A DNA stretch of 64,000 nucleotides, from the NCBI RefSeq assembly GCF_002205635.1, contig NZ_NISJ01000008.1:122321-186320 (forward strand), in the 5' to 3' direction. The notes beneath the pieces are model-generated. The model was not told where the DNA came from. It saw only the letters and a program-made list of their open reading frames with translations, and did not search any database. Numbering within the stretch: the first letter of the stretch is position 1; each line of letters starts with the position of its first letter. The DNA comes from Sphingopyxis witflariensis. Its GTDB lineage: Bacteria > Pseudomonadota > Alphaproteobacteria > Sphingomonadales > Sphingomonadaceae. Below are positions 61,245 through 64,000 of the stretch, in pieces. The translations under genes were made by a program, and so were the position numbers.

Positions 61245-61247
61245 CGC

Positions 61248-63368
61248 TCAGAACCGCCGCGCGAGGCTGATCATGAAGGTACGCGGCTCGCCCGGGGTCG
61301 TGCGGGTCAGCGAAGCGGTCGGGAAATAGCGCTCGTTGAAGATGTTGCGGATATTCGCCTGCACCGACCAGTCATCGAAGCGGTAAAAGAGCGCTGCATC
61401 GACCAGCGCATAGCCCTTGAGATAGAAGGGCGTCGAAGTCGCCGAGGCGGTGCTCGCCGGCCGGTTGCTTTCATGATGCACCCCCAGCCCCGCGCCGAGA
61501 TTGGCGAGCGGCCCCTGCTGGATCGTGTAACGACCCCACAGGTTGACGATGTGGCGCGGTACGCTCGACAGGCGCGCGCCGACGAGCAGCCGGGAGTCAG
61601 ACGTCACCTTGGCATCGAGATAGCTATAGGCGGCGGTCAGCTCGACCCCGGGCATCGGGCGCCAACCGCCCTCCAGCTCGATCCCGCGCGTCCGCTGTTC
61701 GCCGGTCAGCACATAGGTGTTCGGCGCCGCGGTCGGTGACAGATCGGATGTCGCGACATTGGTGCGAGTCAGTTCGAACAGGGTCGCCATCGCGCGCAGC
61801 GATCCGTCGGCGCGCGCGACCCTGATCCCGGCCTCATAATTGACCCCGCGTTCGGGCGGCAGTGTCGATCCGTCGGACGCACGGTAGCTGCCCTGCGGAT
61901 TGAAGGATTTGGCATAATTGGCATAGAGCGACACCGACTCGCCGAGCATCAGCGTCGCGCCGGCCCGCGGACTGAAGGCGGTGTCGACCACCTCGGGATT
62001 GGCGGTGCCATTATTGGTGATCGCGCTCGACGCCCGGTCCCAGCGCCCGCCGAGGGTGACAGTCAACCGCTCGCCGACTTTGATATGGTCCTGAAGATAG
62101 AAACCGCGTTGCTTGGTGACGCTGGCATAGGTCGTGCCGGGCACCGCGGGGTTGGGCGCGCTGACCGTGCCATAGACCGGGTTATAAAGGTCGAGCCAAT
62201 AGGGGCCCGGATCGAAGACATTGGTCTGGTCGCTGTCGCGATGGCCATAATCGAGCCCCGCGAGCACATAATGGCTGAGCGGTCCGGTCGCGAACCGCAG
62301 GCTGAGGTTGGTGTCGACGCGGAAATACTCGCCATTCTCCTCGAACGGGCCGTAATAGAAGCGGCCGACCGAGCGGAAGTCAGGTGAGATGCTGCTGATG
62401 AACAGCCAATTGTCCCAGCTGTTGTGGAAATCCTGATAGCGCAGCGACTGGTGGACCGCGATCGCGTCGCTGAACTTATGGTCGGCGACATAGCCGACGC
62501 TCCAATAATCATTGTCCTGCACCGCCGGATATTTTCCGTCGTTGATTGAGCGCTTGATTGAAACCGGCCCGTTGGGATTGGGCAGCGCGGTGCCATAGGC
62601 GGTCGTTGGCGACCAAGGGTTGATCTTGTCGTCGACATAGCGGCCAAGCAAGGTGACGCTCGTGTCGGGGCCCGGTTTCCAGGTCAGCGAGGGCGCGAGG
62701 AAAATCCGTCGCTGTCCCGAATAGTCGACGAAGAAATCCTGGTTGCGATAGACCGCGGTCAGCCGCGCGAGCAGACTGCCGTCGGCGACGAGCGGCGCGT
62801 TGCCGTCGACCTGCATCTCGAACAGATCATAGGATCCGCCGGCGATCGACATGTCGAGGAACGCCTCGTCACGCGGCCGCTTGCTGACGAGGTTGACGAT
62901 CCCCGATAGCGGCCCCTGTCCGAACAGCCCCGAGGCCGGCCCCTTGACCACCTCGACGCGCTCGAGCGCGGCGATCTCGGACGTCCCATAACCGGTGTCG
63001 TCGAGCAATCCGTCTAGATAGGTCGCGCCCGACGTGGCGTTGAAACCGCGAATATTGAATCCGTCGAAAAAGCCGTAGCTGTTGTTGCGCGACACACCGG
63101 CGACGTTGAACAGTGCGTCGCCCAGCCGACGTACGCCCTGATCCTCCAGCAGTTGTTCGGACAGGATCGAGATGGCCTGCGATGTTTCAAGTACCGGAAT
63201 ATCGGCCTTGGACGCAATCGCGCCCTCGTGGACGCGGTGCCCGCTGACGACAATATCGTCGCGACGCATCGGCACATTTTCCGTATCCGCCTCGTGACCG
63301 CTTGCCGGAACGGCGGAAAGACACAATATTACAACGGCCGGAAGGCCAAGACCAAGATGCGCCACCAT
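61248..63368 (-). CDS. TonB-dependent siderophore receptor
   Basis: 706 aa. Signal peptide LGLPAVVILCLSAVPASGHE, then plug domain with DDIVVSGHRV (TonB-box-like), DVFEV-type RVEVVKGPASGLFGQGPLSG, and a 22-strand barrel ending in Phe (MISLARRF). The plug and barrel pattern fit FhuE/FpvA-like receptors for ferric siderophores. First gene of the operon; start 63368 has AAAGGGG upstream. Confidence 0.93.
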   Translation of the reverse strand: MVAHLGLGLPAVVILCLSAVPASGHEADTENVPMRRDDIVVSGHRVHEGAIASKADIPVLETSQAISILSEQLLEDQGVRRLGDALFNVAGVSRNNSYGFFDGFNIRGFNATSGATYLDGLLDDTGYGTSEIAALERVEVVKGPASGLFGQGPLSGIVNLVSKRPRDEAFLDMSIAGGSYDLFEMQVDGNAPLVADGSLLARLTAVYRNQDFFVDYSGQRRIFLAPSLTWKPGPDTSVTLLGRYVDDKINPWSPTTAYGTALPNPNGPVSIKRSINDGKYPAVQDNDYWSVGYVADHKFSDAIAVHQSLRYQDFHNSWDNWLFISSISPDFRSVGRFYYGPFEENGEYFRVDTNLSLRFATGPLSHYVLAGLDYGHRDSDQTNVFDPGPYWLDLYNPVYGTVSAPNPAVPGTTYASVTKQRGFYLQDHIKVGERLTVTLGGRWDRASSAITNNGTANPEVVDTAFSPRAGATLMLGESVSLYANYAKSFNPQGSYRASDGSTLPPERGVNYEAGIRVARADGSLRAMATLFELTRTNVATSDLSPTAAPNTYVLTGEQRTRGIELEGGWRPMPGVELTAAYSYLDAKVTSDSRLLVGARLSSVPRHIVNLWGRYTIQQGPLANLGAGLGVHHESNRPASTASATSTPFYLKGYALVDAALFYRFDDWSVQANIRNIFNERYFPTASLTRTTPGEPRTFMISLARRF

Positions 63369-63405
63369 TACCCCTTTTCGATGATTCGGGTCGCACCTAA
63401 CGATA

Positions 63406-63422
63406 TTGAGAATTAATCGCAA
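63406..63422 (-). promoter_or_regulatory. Candidate iron-responsive operator upstream of the receptor gene
   Basis: TTGAGAATTAATCGCAA is an imperfect palindrome (12 of 17 positions symmetric) in an AT-rich stretch 38 bases before ATG 63368. Fur- or Irr-type control is inferred from gene function. Confidence 0.35.
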
Positions 63423-63477
63423 CTATGTTGCGAGTGATTCTTGATTGCCGTGTTAACTCGAAGAGGAGGGCAATCGA

Positions 63478-63804
63478 ATGGGCTTCATGGTCGCGAACTT
63501 CCAATTGAAGCGGTCGGCGAGCGCTGCCGACGAGACTTGGTTGCAGACGACGATCTGCGACGCCCACCGGCGACAATGTCCATATGACGTAATCCGCGTG
63601 CACTCACTGCCGCGTCAGCGCCGCAATGCGATATTGCGCGATGCTGAAGATTGCGAAGTTACCCATGTGAAGGCCGACATCATCATGATCGAGCGACAGC
63701 TTGCCAACTCCGAGCGTCGAATCATGCCTGAACTCATCGAATGCGAATGGCGCCCCGTGCAGGACAAACATAACGAATATATGTCGCCCTTTGCACTACT
63801 ATAG
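63478..63804 (+). CDS. Unknown small protein, 108 aa
   Basis: Strong SD (gaggaggg 63463-63470) before ATG 63478. The protein contains Cys/His-rich bits (TTICDAHRRQCPYDV) and basic segments (LPRQRRNAILRDAEDCEVTH). Divergent from the receptor gene. No family recognised; composition is lower in GC than neighbours. Confidence 0.55.
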   Translation: MGFMVANFQLKRSASAADETWLQTTICDAHRRQCPYDVIRVHSLPRQRRNAILRDAEDCEVTHVKADIIMIERQLANSERRIMPELIECEWRPVQDKHNEYMSPFALL

Positions 63805-63923
63805 GACTGCCATTTAGCGCCGTCTGCTGACGGCCGCCGAAATGCAGTGCCTCTGATAGTACGACGGGTACACTGACCGGCCCCCACCGAGTGGTCCGGG
63901 TGGATTGTTAGTGCATTGACGCC

Positions 63924-63986
63924 TCCCTCGCCAGTGTTGGCCGTAGGTGGAGCGAAGCGGAACCGGAGGGCAACACTGGCGAGGGA
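63924..63986. repeat. 16-bp perfect inverted repeat at window end
   Basis: TCCCTCGCCAGTGTTG (63924-63939) and CAACACTGGCGAGGGA (63971-63986) with a 31-base spacer. Between 63805 and 63923 nothing was recognised. It may be a REP, an attachment site or the end of a mobile element beyond the window. Confidence 0.8.
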
Positions 63987-64000
63987 ACGGCCTCCGGCGC

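Overview
The window looks like chromosome of a sphingomonad, most probably Sphingopyxis or a close relative (Sphingomonadales, Alphaproteobacteria). This rests on high GC, the phyR/nepR/ecfG general-stress locus, a SciP-type (DUF1153) CtrA inhibitor, glutathione-dependent formaldehyde oxidation, TorF- and TonB-type outer-membrane proteins, and many short GC-rich palindromic repeats between genes. No rRNA, tRNA, CRISPR array or complete prophage was seen.

Layout. 1-4485: end of an unknown gene, a small protein, a BaiN/HI0933 flavoprotein, a DbpA-like DEAD-box helicase and a quinone reductase. 4635-8793 (minus): one compact operon frmA, VOC, purU, VOC, proX-like, fghA, centred on formaldehyde to formate chemistry. 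8909-11157 (minus): L-serine dehydratase and Fe superoxide dismutase. 11305-15566: general stress response, with an HWE kinase, PhyR, a second EcfG-like sigma, NepR and EcfG; there is a near-perfect EcfG promoter directly in front of nepR. 15649-20630: PQQ sugar dehydrogenase coupled to an alpha/beta hydrolase, acetyltransferases, a thioesterase and threonine dehydratase. 20672-25822: four-gene oxidoreductase/amidohydrolase cluster in which a palindromic repeat has become the N-terminus of a protein. 25936-39089: porin, ispG, a GT14 glycosyltransferase, an acyltransferase, acyl-CoA carboxylase beta subunit, SDR, DMT transporter, Sua5 and an acyl-CoA dehydrogenase. 39199-45327: CHASE2-EAL phosphodiesterase, a 20-codon Trp-rich mini-ORF with its own terminator, then class I ribonucleotide reductase nrdA/nrdB.

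45339-49722 is the accessory part. It holds a cloverleaf-forming repeat nested in another repeat, an AT-rich orphan gene (336 aa, TTG start), two near-identical GIY-YIG genes, and an IS30-family element inserted in a palindromic repeat so that the transposase stop codon lies outside the element. 49754-58221: small secreted, membrane and redox proteins, mnmA, and sciP with an unknown partner gene. 58413-63368 (minus): a five-gene overlapping iron/siderophore operon (TonB receptor, DUF3649, PepSY protein, DUF3325, DUF4198) with a candidate iron-responsive operator. The window ends in a 16-bp perfect inverted repeat.

At least six palindromic repeat families (called A-F here) fill the intergenic spaces. 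They nest in one another, act as an IS target and in two cases supply protein ends. Product names come from recognising motifs by eye; no database search was run.
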